Below are positions 1 to 6,007 of a DNA stretch of 10,266 nt, piece after piece (position 1 is the first letter of the stretch; every line of letters begins with the position of its first letter). Origin of the DNA: Desulfobacteraceae bacterium (GTDB taxonomy: Bacteria > Desulfobacterota > DSM-4660 > Desulfatiglandales > Desulfatiglandaceae); the NCBI GenBank assembly GCA_020349865.1, contig CP070700.1, forward strand, positions 1,445,432 through 1,455,697, written 5' to 3'. The notes under the pieces are model-generated. The model saw only the letters and a program-made list of their open reading frames with translations, had not been told where the DNA came from and made no database searches. Position numbers and translations under genes: made by a program.

Positions 1-311
1 ACCGCCAGCATGTTTTCCTCCTGGGGTATGAACTTAACGCGCACCGATTTTAGTCGCGGCTCGTATTTCTGAATGGTATTCCGGATCGTCCGCTCTAAGT
101 CTCGCAGCGCGTCGGGGAACCCAGAGCTCAAATCGGTTAAGTCGGGAACACCGTAGTCGTCCGCGATCTGAGCGCTGCCCCAGCGGGTGTTCAGAATCTG
201 CTCCAGGTGGCGGATGATAGAATCAATCATTCGCTTCGCGTCCGGCCCGCCGCGCCGGTCAGGTGCCTTTTTCCACGATCGGATACGCTCTGTTAGCCTT
301 TCCTCCCGCAT
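1..311 (-). CDS. tssE: TssE, T6SS baseplate wedge protein (gp25-like), 5' part only
   Basis: This is the first 103 codons of a gene that runs off the left edge. The product belongs to the phage T4 gp25-like family: a cytoplasmic baseplate subunit that, with TssF and TssG, forms the wedges on which the sheath begins to assemble. Visible marks are the amphipathic start MREERLTERIRSW, the stretch NTRWGSAQIADDYGVPDL at residues 41-58, and the gp25 core YEPRLKSVRVKF at about 83-94. The family usually has 130-160 residues, so the last few beta strands are outside the window. The ATG at 309-311 was chosen because the frame is closed by TGA upstream and no earlier in-frame ATG, GTG or TTG exists. Its ribosome site is weak (GGA about 8 nt before the start), which fits lower output than hcp just upstream. 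Identity is firm; only the end is missing. Confidence 0.9.
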   Translation of the reverse strand, partial: MREERLTERIRSWKKAPDRRGGPDAKRMIDSIIRHLEQILNTRWGSAQIADDYGVPDLTDLSSGFPDALRDLERTIRNTIQKYEPRLKSVRVKFIPQEENMLA

Positions 312-391
312 GAGTTTCCAAGCGTTACGAAATACATTTGAATGGTCATCACCTCAGGTTATACGGATAAATGCTGAATAGGCTACGATCC

Positions 392-417
392 CCTCACCCC
401 TTCTTCCAAGGGTGAGG
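392..417 (-). promoter_or_regulatory. Stem-loop in the hcp-tssE gap
   Basis: The 152-bp gap between hcp and tssE contains an inverted repeat: CCTCACCCCTT at 392-402 pairs with AAGGGTGAGG at 408-417, with one bulged C and a 5-nt loop. No T-run follows on either strand, so it does not look like a classical intrinsic terminator. It lies about 47 nt after the hcp stop codon. By inference it could protect the 3' end of the hcp message or attenuate read-through into tssE, since Hcp is needed in far more copies than TssE. No sigma-54 motif or clear -35/-10 pair was seen in the rest of the gap. Confidence 0.5.
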
Positions 418-463
418 AGATCGATACTAAGCCCAGAGGTGAGCTGCAGGGGTTTAATTAAAT

Positions 464-979
464 TTACCTAACGGGTGCCCTCCAGTCATCCTCTCCGGAG
501 GTTGCGCCGATCTCGTGGGTCCAGGTGATCTTGCGATAGCTGAACGAGACATCCTCCAGATGGGTGAAGTGCGCCTGATCCGGGTCCTGACAGTTCGGCA
601 TCCGGCCCGTTATGTTGGTGATGATGGCATCTTCCAATCTAATGGTAAAATAGTGTTCCTGAATTCCCTCCTTGCTGGTGCGGTACCATTTGATTTCGCA
701 TTTGGGCAGCCTTTCACCGCTCGCCAGCGCCTTGTAGAGCATGGGAGAGGACTTGTCGAAGACCTTGGTAACCGTCAGTGGCTTGTGAACACGCTGTCCC
801 GTAGGCTGACCGCTTTGCGGATCCGTCGGAACGGTAACCGTGTGGCTGAAGGCTTCCACAAGAATCTCGTTTTCGTGGCCTTGCTGATAGATATTGCCCA
901 CGCTTTCTTCGGTAAAAGCTCCTTCGGTGATGTTGCCTTGAGTAGATCCTTCGATTGACAGATAAGCAGGTGTTGGCAT
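464..979 (-). CDS. hcp: Hcp (TssD), T6SS inner tube protein
   Basis: This gene encodes a complete 171-residue Hcp, the usual size for the family. Hcp hexamers stack into the inner tube that the contracting sheath propels out of the cell; the ring also carries small effectors as a chaperone. Diagnostic segments are MPTPAYLSIEGSTQGNITEG at the start, HENEILVEAFSHTVTVP (35-51), the strongly conserved HKPLTVTKVFDKSSPMLYKAL (65-85, quoted in part: HKPLTVTKVFDKSSP), and the C-terminal LEDVSFSYRKITWTHE (141-156). There is no fused C-terminal toxin domain, so this is a structural or carrier Hcp. The ATG at 977-979 has an excellent ribosome site (AGGAGG, 6 nt away), the strongest in the window, matching the high amounts of Hcp required. 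It follows tssC by 27 bp and is presumably co-transcribed with tssBC. Confidence 0.97.
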   Translation of the reverse strand: MPTPAYLSIEGSTQGNITEGAFTEESVGNIYQQGHENEILVEAFSHTVTVPTDPQSGQPTGQRVHKPLTVTKVFDKSSPMLYKALASGERLPKCEIKWYRTSKEGIQEHYFTIRLEDAIITNITGRMPNCQDPDQAHFTHLEDVSFSYRKITWTHEIGATSGEDDWRAPVR

Positions 980-983
980 AGTG

Positions 984-991
984 AACCTCCT
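984..991 (-). promoter_or_regulatory. Strong ribosome binding site of hcp
   Basis: On the minus strand AGGAGGTT lies just upstream of the hcp ATG, with 6 nt between AGGAGG and the start codon. It is a near-ideal anti-SD match and better than those of tssA, tagF, tssM, tssL and tssE, supporting elevated Hcp translation from a shared message. Confidence 0.8.
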
Positions 992-1006
992 CTCCTTTTT
1001 TAAGGT

Positions 1007-2497
1007 TTATTCTTTATCCAGCTTGCCTACAAGCGATAATGTAAAATAGGCTCCCATATATTTGAAATGGGGTCTGACTTTCAGCCCGACCCGGTACCAT
1101 CCTGGCTCACCCTCGACATCCTCGACCGTGATTTGCGCCTGACGCAGCGGCCGCCGGCTGCGGGTCTCGGCACTCGGATTGTCTTGATCGGCGACGTACT
1201 GGCGAATCCAGGCGTTCAGTTCTCTATCCAAATCGGTCCTTTCCTTCCAGCTGCCGATGTTTTCCCTTTGAATCACCTTCAGATAGTGGGCCAGCCGGTT
1301 GGCCACAAACATGTACGGGAGTTCAGTGCCCAGCTTGAAATTGAGCTCAGCCTCCTTACCTTCAGGGCTGATCCCAAAGTATTTGGGCTTCTGAGCAGAG
1401 TTGGCAGAAAAGAAGCAGGCGTTGTCGCTGCCTTTACGCATGGCCAGTGAAATAAAACCCTCCTCGGCGAGCTCGAACTCCCGGCGGTCAGAGACGAGCA
1501 CCTCAGTGGGGATTTTGGTCTGAATGGCCCCCATGGATTCGAACTGGTGTACCGGCAGGTCCTCCACTGCACCTCCTCCCAGCGGTCCGATGATATTGGT
1601 GCACCACCGGTATTTTGCAAAACTGTCCGTTATCCGGGTTGCAAAGGCAAAGGCGGTATTTCCCCACAGGTAATGCTCATGGGATGCCGAGACATCTTCT
1701 TCGTAGTCAAAGGTCTTCACCGGCCGGGTATCCGGCCCGTAGGGCAAGCGCAGCAAAAAGCGCGGCATGGTGAGGGCAACGTACCGCGCATCCTCGGACT
1801 CCCGGAAGGACTGCCATTTGATGTACTGGGGGCCTTCGAAGATAGATTTCAAATCTTTCAGATTGGGAAGACCGTTAAAGTCTTCCAGCCCGAAGAATTC
1901 GGGTCCGGCGGCGGCGATAAACGGGGCGTGCGCCATGGCCGACACGCTGGCAACGTACTGCAGCAATTTGACATCCTGAGGTCCGGGTCCGAATTCGAAG
2001 TTGGCAATGATGTTCCCGTAGGGTTTTCCGCCAAACTGGCCGTACTCTGCCGCATATACCGTTTTATACAGCCCTGATTTGGTGACTTCCGGTGCATCCT
2101 CGAAGTCCTCCAAGAGATCTTCTTTGCTCACGTTGAGCAGTTCCAGCCTGATATTTTCGCGAAAATCGGTCTCGTCCACCAGAAATTTCAAGGAATTCCA
2201 GGCAGATTCCAGCTTCTGGAAGTCCGGATGATGCAGAATGGCATCCACCTGGGTGCTGAGTTTTTTGTCAATTTCAGCAATCATCTCGTCGACCGTGGCC
2301 TTGGAAACCTTCTCCACCTTTCGCCCTGGCTCGACGAGCTGTGAAATGAGGGCCTCCACACCTTTTTTTGCCAGAGAGTAGCCTTCATCTTTTGGCTTGA
2401 TTTTGGTAGCGGTAACGATTTCGTCAAGCAGAGAGGGTGCCTCGGCTGTTTGTTCCTCTGGGGAAACGGTCTGTTCTTTTTCACGTTCTTCGGCCAT
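1007..2497 (-). CDS. tssC: TssC (VipB), T6SS contractile sheath large subunit
   Basis: This gene encodes a complete 496-residue TssC, which pairs with TssB to build the cytoplasmic contractile sheath around the Hcp tube. Evidence in order: the acidic N-terminus with LLDEIVTATK (23-32); HPDFQKLESAWNSLKFLV (90-107), the typical start of the conserved domain; MAHAPFIAAAGPEFFG (188-203); PRFLLRLPYGPDTRPV (245-260); SFAKYRWCTNIIGPLGGG (292-309); LPVHQFE (314-320); and the C-terminal strand region GWYRVGLKVRPHFKYMGAYF (466-485). Length is normal for the family. The ATG at 2495-2497 has an AGGGGG ribosome site about 5 nt upstream. The gene starts 14 bp after tssB and precedes hcp by 27 bp, forming a sheath-tube operon. 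No frameshift or missing block is apparent. Confidence 0.97.
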   Translation of the reverse strand: MAEEREKEQTVSPEEQTAEAPSLLDEIVTATKIKPKDEGYSLAKKGVEALISQLVEPGRKVEKVSKATVDEMIAEIDKKLSTQVDAILHHPDFQKLESAWNSLKFLVDETDFRENIRLELLNVSKEDLLEDFEDAPEVTKSGLYKTVYAAEYGQFGGKPYGNIIANFEFGPGPQDVKLLQYVASVSAMAHAPFIAAAGPEFFGLEDFNGLPNLKDLKSIFEGPQYIKWQSFRESEDARYVALTMPRFLLRLPYGPDTRPVKTFDYEEDVSASHEHYLWGNTAFAFATRITDSFAKYRWCTNIIGPLGGGAVEDLPVHQFESMGAIQTKIPTEVLVSDRREFELAEEGFISLAMRKGSDNACFFSANSAQKPKYFGISPEGKEAELNFKLGTELPYMFVANRLAHYLKVIQRENIGSWKERTDLDRELNAWIRQYVADQDNPSAETRSRRPLRQAQITVEDVEGEPGWYRVGLKVRPHFKYMGAYFTLSLVGKLDKE

Positions 2498-2511
2498 ATG
2501 ATCCCCCTTTC

Positions 2512-2997
2512 TTATTCTTCAAGTTTAAGCTCCTTCAAAAGCGCTTCCCTGGCGGCCTCATCCTTAATCAATTCCTGGATTTTCCTGCGAAACTCCGGAC
2601 GATTGCTCATGGGGCCTTTCAGGGAATTGAGTGCCTCCCGGAGCTCGAGAAGCTTATTCAACTCCGGTGAGTTTTTGGCAATCGCTTCAGGATCGAAATC
2701 CTTGATTGACTCGAATTTCAATGAAACGCTCACCTCCTCTTCGGGGTCCTCAGAAAGCTTGTTAGGAACCGTTAGATCAAGGCTCAGGTTTTGAGCTTTC
2801 AAGACTTCGTTGAAATTGTCTTTGTCAATACTGATCGGCTCGCGTTCCTCTACCATCCGGTCATCTGGACGCTGTGCGAAATCGCCTAGAACCAACAGCT
2901 TGAGCGGAAGTTCAACCTCCTCTTTTGCGTCTCCCGTGGCGGGCCGATAGACGATGTTTACCCTTTCCTTTGGGGCGACAGATCCTTCTTTTGCCAT
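2512..2997 (-). CDS. tssB: TssB (VipA), T6SS contractile sheath small subunit
   Basis: This gene encodes a complete 161-residue TssB, the small sheath subunit. TssB and TssC form interlocked heterodimers that polymerise in the cytoplasm, contract to fire the tube, and are then recycled by ClpV (TssH, not in this window). Family marks are ERVNIVYRPA (11-20), ELPLKLLVLGDF (29-40), REPISIDKDNFNEVLKAQN (52-70), the strand VSVSLKFESIKDFDPEAIA (89-107), and the C-terminal helical region PELNKLLELREALNSLKGPM (111-130). Length is typical. The ATG at 2995-2997 has an AAAGGGGA ribosome site about 5 nt upstream. It is the first recognised gene after the 354-bp gap with the probable sigma-54 promoter, so it probably leads the tssB-tssC-hcp transcript. 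Confidence 0.97.
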   Translation of the reverse strand: MAKEGSVAPKERVNIVYRPATGDAKEEVELPLKLLVLGDFAQRPDDRMVEEREPISIDKDNFNEVLKAQNLSLDLTVPNKLSEDPEEEVSVSLKFESIKDFDPEAIAKNSPELNKLLELREALNSLKGPMSNRPEFRRKIQELIKDEAAREALLKELKLEE

Positions 2998-3022
2998 GGT
3001 TTTCCCCTTTCGTTTGATATTA

Positions 3023-3181
3023 TTATAAAAAAATCACCCAAGATCCAAATATCACCTGTTCAGAACTGTTGTGCTGCTTTTTTCGGCAACACGATTCGAT
3101 GGTGAATCTAATGTTATTAATTTTTAAATTCCTGTCATTCGCTCTTGTTTTGGCTTGCCCTGCCGCGACCTGAGCCACCAT
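3023..3181 (-). CDS. Possible 52-codon leader ORF, unrecognised and doubtful
   Basis: An ATG at 3179-3181 opens a frame of 52 codons ending in TAA at 3023-3025, 25 bp before the tssB start. The frame is also open for 10 codons upstream of this ATG. If the sigma-54 promoter start is near 3222, this would be the first open frame on the tssBC-hcp message. The predicted peptide is basic and starts MVAQVAAGQAKTRAND; it has two adjacent cysteines near residues 31-32, no signal peptide or membrane segment, and no family I recognise. No Shine-Dalgarno sequence precedes the ATG and codon use is unremarkable, so it may well be non-coding leader or part of an intergenic repeat. It is listed because it fills most of the leader. 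Confidence 0.13.
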   Translation of the reverse strand: MVAQVAAGQAKTRANDRNLKINNIRFTIESCCRKKQHNSSEQVIFGSWVIFL

Positions 3182-3232
3182 GTGATTGTTGAAGTATTCA
3201 GCAACTGAAGTTTATATCCGCATTTCTTTATA

Positions 3233-3248
3233 AGCAAGTTCTGGGCCA
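3233..3248 (-). promoter_or_regulatory. Probable sigma-54 (RpoN) -24/-12 promoter for tssB-tssC-hcp
   Basis: The minus strand reads TGGCCCAGAACTTGCT. This fits the RpoN consensus TGGCAC-N5-TTGCW with one substitution (C for A). The invariant GG (-24) and GC (-12) are exactly 10 nt apart. The predicted start of transcription is near 3222, giving a leader of about 225 nt before tssB. The site lies in a true intergenic region and points at the sheath and tube genes. Sigma-54 control of T6SS clusters is established in several proteobacteria, including the hcp operons of Vibrio cholerae, where an enhancer-binding protein such as VasH is needed. No activator gene is visible in this window. Confidence 0.6.
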
Positions 3249-3270
3249 GGGATTTTCGTATTCGGTATTC

Positions 3271-3304
3271 AAATGTATGCATTTATCATAAAAGGTTCCC
3301 GAAC
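3271..3304 (-). promoter_or_regulatory. Candidate activator-binding palindromes upstream of the sigma-54 promoter
   Basis: Two small inverted repeats sit upstream of the -24/-12 element: AAATG-TATG-CATTT (3271-3284, about -49 to -62 from the predicted start) and GTTC-CC-GAAC (3295-3304, about -73 to -82). Sigma-54 promoters need an enhancer-binding protein that usually binds paired palindromes roughly 80-150 bp upstream, so the second is the better placed. Both are short enough to occur by chance and no known operator was recognised. Confidence 0.2.
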
Positions 3305-3351
3305 ATACCAGAATTTTTCTTCCTAAAAAAGTCTTATTACTGACAAATTCC

Positions 3352-4950
3352 TCATGGTTTAGTAAGTTTCAGAGCTTCAGCCGGATCCAGTTTGGCGATC
3401 TGGCTTAACGCGGCTTCGGCTTTACGTTGTGCTTCACTGCCACTATGGCTGGTGTAAGCGGTCCATACCAGCTTGAGACCGTCCAACGCCAATGGGGGAT
3501 CCCAGCTTTCAAGTCGGTAGGTCTCGATGTCATTTAGAATCAAGTCAAGATGCGGCAGTGCCATGTCAATCCGTTTTGAGCCGGTCAACATCCGGCAAAG
3601 CGCCATTCGCCACATAAGGGTTTCTTGCTGCGAAACGCAATTTTTCAGTTCTGTTTGAAGCAATTGGACCGCATCCAACAGCTTTTTTTTCTTGGCCAGG
3701 GTCTGTGCTTCTGCCAATGTGTTTGCCATACGATCGTTGTCATCAGCGCTTTGGTCTGTTTTCGGCGTTGGAACTGCAACGTCCATGACCGAGCCAGCCG
3801 TCATGGCAATATCTTTCAGCCACTGCCGGGTTTCAGAATCTGCAAAAGGGGTCCCGTCGGAAAACCTCAGATCGACGAGACCCGGTGAACGATGAATGAA
3901 AAAGGCGGTCTCCTCGCGAACCGCATCATGGGCCTTCTGGTAACCATCGCCCAGGTTGTTAAGGGCTTCGGCAACAAAACGATTCAAATCAAACCAGAAG
4001 ATGAACTGGGACAGCCTCGGTTCGGCCGACAGGATCACGGCATTCCAATTGCCCTCGTCCCCGAACTCCAGGAGTGATTGACGAATCTGAGGGGCAGGCG
4101 GCTGTATCTGCGTTTGCCCATTTGATTCCGGTGGAAGCCCTGACACCAGCGACCACGCAGCGATCCGTCGATGGCGATAGGCCATGGCATTCGTGGGATC
4201 ATTTTCCAACAAAAACGTAGCAGCCTTGCGGACCTTCTGCATGCACGAGGTGATGACCTTTTGGGCGTCCTGTTCAGTGGCGAGCGTTTCCGGTTCAGCA
4301 ATTTCGTAAATAGCTTTGGGGGAGTCTCGCTCTATTTCAAATTCTGGCACGGGTGTTGGCACCGACCGGGCCTGTTCTGTGACCGGGGAGTGTTGGGCTT
4401 CGGTTTCTTTTTCGGACACGGATGGAATCCCTTCAAGAGCACGCTGAATGGGTCTGAGCAACGGCGGCTCAGGCAGATGGCCCTTCAGAAGGGCATCAAT
4501 TTGTAAAAGGGTTGTTTGGACGGTGTCCAATGTTTCCGCTGCAACCGTTTGAGGCTTGACGCCGCTCAGGGCTGTTTCGGTCTTTTCGATCCACCACTCA
4601 ATGGCTCCCAATCGACCCCGCATTCGCTTTTTTGGTGGAAACATGCTATCCCAGTAATTAGCGATAAGGTCATGGATGAGAACCAACCCGTCAACCAATC
4701 CCTCAATTTGACGCATGTGGACCTGACCCACTGCCAAATAGCTCGCCACCAGAAGATCTTTTGACTTTTTGGCCAGGATTGCAGCTGCAAGATCGCTCAC
4801 TTTACCCCAGTCTATCCCGCCTGATGCCGAGGGTACCGCAAGCTTATCAATTTCGGCCTGAAGTTGTTCATACTCGGGCTCATAGCGCACATCCGATCCG
4901 GCAGGCTGATTAGGTTGAATAGGATCTTTTGCCAGACAATGCATTTCCAT
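3352..4950 (-). CDS. tssA: TssA, T6SS assembly protein (ImpA_N / VasJ, VCA0119-type)
   Basis: This gene encodes a complete 532-residue TssA. TssA proteins sit at the baseplate and then at the distal end of the growing tail, coordinating tube and sheath polymerisation in the cytoplasm. The N-terminal ImpA_N domain covers about residues 9-125, including RYEPEYEQLQAEIDKL (22-37), ANYWDSMFPPKKRMRGRLGA (97-116) and IEWWIEKTE (117-125). A Pro/Glu-rich linker follows (about 175-215), then a helical middle region with AMAYRHRRIAAWSLVSGLPP (255-274). The C-terminal VasJ-type domain runs from about 408 to 530, with WRMALCRMLTGSKRIDMALP (447-466) and YRLESWDPPLALDGLKLVW (478-496). This makes it the longer TssA class. 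The first ATG is preferred because AGGAA lies about 8 nt upstream; a second ATG at codon 3 is less well spaced. The gene is flanked by gaps of 268 and 354 bp, so it could be transcribed alone or as the end of the tssK-tagF unit. Confidence 0.94.
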   Translation of the reverse strand: MEMHCLAKDPIQPNQPAGSDVRYEPEYEQLQAEIDKLAVPSASGGIDWGKVSDLAAAILAKKSKDLLVASYLAVGQVHMRQIEGLVDGLVLIHDLIANYWDSMFPPKKRMRGRLGAIEWWIEKTETALSGVKPQTVAAETLDTVQTTLLQIDALLKGHLPEPPLLRPIQRALEGIPSVSEKETEAQHSPVTEQARSVPTPVPEFEIERDSPKAIYEIAEPETLATEQDAQKVITSCMQKVRKAATFLLENDPTNAMAYRHRRIAAWSLVSGLPPESNGQTQIQPPAPQIRQSLLEFGDEGNWNAVILSAEPRLSQFIFWFDLNRFVAEALNNLGDGYQKAHDAVREETAFFIHRSPGLVDLRFSDGTPFADSETRQWLKDIAMTAGSVMDVAVPTPKTDQSADDNDRMANTLAEAQTLAKKKKLLDAVQLLQTELKNCVSQQETLMWRMALCRMLTGSKRIDMALPHLDLILNDIETYRLESWDPPLALDGLKLVWTAYTSHSGSEAQRKAEAALSQIAKLDPAEALKLTKP

Positions 4951-4977
4951 TAGCGGATTCCTGCACGACCTTTCAAG

Positions 4978-5003
4978 ACTTTAAAATGATTTCATTTAAA
5001 AGT
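4978..5003. promoter_or_regulatory. 26-bp AT-rich near-palindrome upstream of tssA
   Basis: Arms ACTTTAAAATGA (4978-4989) and TCATTTAAAAGT (4992-5003) flank a 2-nt centre; 11 of 12 positions are complementary. It begins 27 bp before the tssA start codon. The 2-nt centre and high AT content argue against a stable RNA hairpin and favour a protein operator, perhaps for a dimeric repressor. A weak -10-like GATACT overlaps its promoter-distal edge on the minus strand but no good -35 was found. No second copy was seen in the other gaps. Confidence 0.4.
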
Positions 5004-5085
5004 ATCTTAAAACTGCCCGTCTCTTGAAATACTGTGTTACTAACTGAGGGCAAACAACAGTTTACCTCTAATAACGTCACCTATG

Positions 5086-5208
5086 GTCATTGCGAGCGAC
5101 TGAAGAGAGTGGTGCAATCTCATGGTTCAACTCATTTCAAAGATTGCAGAGCCCGCCCCGAGCCTGGCTTGAGATTGCTTTGTTCTCCCCTTAGCAAGCG
5201 AATGTTCC
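5086..5208. repeat. Degenerate inverted intergenic repeat element (REP/MITE-like)
   Basis: The left arm begins GTCATTGCGAGCGAC (5086-5100) and includes GCAATCTC (5114-5121). The right arm has the exact complement GAGATTGC (5171-5178), then a decayed outer part ending near 5208. Elements that start GTCATTGCGAG...GCAATCTC and end with the inverted form are familiar dispersed intergenic repeats in many bacterial genomes; here the outer right end, expected to resemble CTCGCAATGAC, is eroded. A further AGATTGC lies inside at 5141-5147, and the centre is GC-rich. The element starts 10 bp after the tagF stop codon and occupies about half of the tagF-tssA gap. It contains no convincing gene. Family membership is from memory of the motif; multi-copy status cannot be seen in this window. 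Confidence 0.5.
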
Positions 5209-5218
5209 AAAAAAGCTT

Positions 5219-6007
5219 CTAAAAAGCAAGGTGGTCTTCGGAGGATACCGACCAAAGCCTTGCAAAATCGCTCGAGTTCAGCGATCGGGTGAATATGGCC
5301 AGATACGATCTTTCTGGAACCCCTCCCATAAATGCGGCATTGGGAATGATATCCATACGCGATTTTAAGGCACAATTCCAATACCCTGAGAGCAATAAGG
5401 CATCGCCGCCGTGGTCGTTGTTGATGGAAACATGAAACTCATTGCCCTTTAAAAGAGTTTCAGCGGCTTTCTGAACGTCGTGCAATACGTGAGAATAACG
5501 CGGTTCTTTAGACATATGATCCGGCCCGCCCGCCAGCAGGCGTTGATCGGCCAGGGTAGGCCAGTCCTCAGCAGGCAGCTTAATCCGGCTGATCTCAGAT
5601 TCCAATTCCTTTAAGTCGGCGAAGCGCCTGGAGGCAACGTATTCCATCTGGTTCCAAATTCCCTCGAACAAAAAGTTCAGAAGGTCCCAATTTGCTTCCC
5701 AATTCGAAAGCCTTCCGATTCCCATAATCAGGAGGGGATAGGGTCGCCCAGCGCTGTCAAAGCTGTCCCGTGCAACACCGCACGCAATATGCCCTTTGCT
5801 TATTCCCCTGGCCCAAAAGCGCCACGAATGAAATGCTGATGTATCCCGGTTACGTCCAACTACTTTTTGGTATCCATTTTCGATCCAACCCGCGAAAGCG
5901 TTCACCAGGGGAGCACTGACGCCAAGCCGAAAATAATCCAATGCCACGGGGTGCTTTCCCATGGCCGACCATTCCCAGGGGAATTTCTGTTTTATTGATT
6001 CCAGCAC
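5219..6007 (-). CDS. tagF: TagF, T6SS-associated post-translational regulator
   Basis: This gene encodes a complete 262-residue TagF-family protein. In Pseudomonas aeruginosa TagF represses T6SS firing after translation by binding the scaffold Fha1, in parallel with the PpkA/PppA phosphorylation switch; a similar brake is inferred here. Family marks are PWEWSAMGKHPVALDYFRLG (10-29), which corresponds to the GKxPxxxDF signature, then WARGISKGHIACGVARDS (65-82), AGRPYPLLIMGIGRL (86-100), and in the C-terminal part LLLSGYWNC (204-212) and FMGGVPERSYLAIFTRSL (226-243). The start is a GTG at 6005-6007 with GAGGAAA about 9 nt upstream, inside the tssM coding sequence. The 16-bp overlap with tssM suggests translational coupling, tying the amount of brake to the membrane complex. 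The stop is TAG, followed closely by a repeat element. Confidence 0.9.
   Translation of the reverse strand: MLESIKQKFPWEWSAMGKHPVALDYFRLGVSAPLVNAFAGWIENGYQKVVGRNRDTSAFHSWRFWARGISKGHIACGVARDSFDSAGRPYPLLIMGIGRLSNWEANWDLLNFLFEGIWNQMEYVASRRFADLKELESEISRIKLPAEDWPTLADQRLLAGGPDHMSKEPRYSHVLHDVQKAAETLLKGNEFHVSINNDHGGDALLLSGYWNCALKSRMDIIPNAAFMGGVPERSYLAIFTRSLNSSDFARLWSVSSEDHLAF

Larger units (their letters stand above)
2998..3351. other. Intergenic region between tssA and tssB: promoter, leader and small palindromes
   Basis: This 354-bp stretch without a recognised gene is AT-rich compared with its flanks. Reading on the minus strand from tssA to tssB it holds two small palindromes (3295-3304 and 3271-3284), a sigma-54 type promoter (3233-3248), and a leader of about 225 nt. 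Within the leader is a weak 52-codon open frame (3023-3181). The leader also has a hairpin, GTGCTGC at 3071-3077 pairing with GCAACAC at 3086-3092 with one mismatch (G-U in the minus-strand RNA), and a 9-bp palindrome GTTCAGAAC at 3058-3066. No riboswitch family was recognised, and no stem plus U-run terminator was seen after tssA. Confidence 0.6.

Noticed and set aside
293..349. An 18-codon mini-ORF on the minus strand overlapping the tssE start, preceded by GAGGTG
   Set aside because: The GAGG is only 2 nt from its ATG, too close for a functional ribosome site, and the peptide is not recognisable. Coupling to tssE is conceivable but unsupported.
515..958. A 147-codon open frame on the plus strand opposite hcp
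   Set aside because: It lies wholly inside hcp, whose product is an unmistakable conserved protein, and the antisense translation shows no recognisable domain. It is a shadow of hcp codon bias.
1547..2077. A 176-codon open frame on the plus strand opposite tssC
   Set aside because: It lies entirely within tssC, has no family resemblance and no supported start context.
3071..3092. Hairpin GTGCTGC...GCAACAC as a transcription terminator in the tssB leader
   Set aside because: The six Ts on the plus strand lie in the loop, not after the stem, and no U-run follows on the minus strand. It can only be called a small stem-loop.
4990..5035. Sigma-70 promoter for tssA (TTTCAA, 17 bp, GATACT on the minus strand)
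   Set aside because: The -35 matches only about 3 of 6 consensus bases; the pair is not better than chance in AT-rich sequence.
5211..5225. T-run after tagF as an intrinsic terminator
   Set aside because: Only AAGCTT is self-complementary there and no GC-rich stem precedes the T-run on the minus strand.
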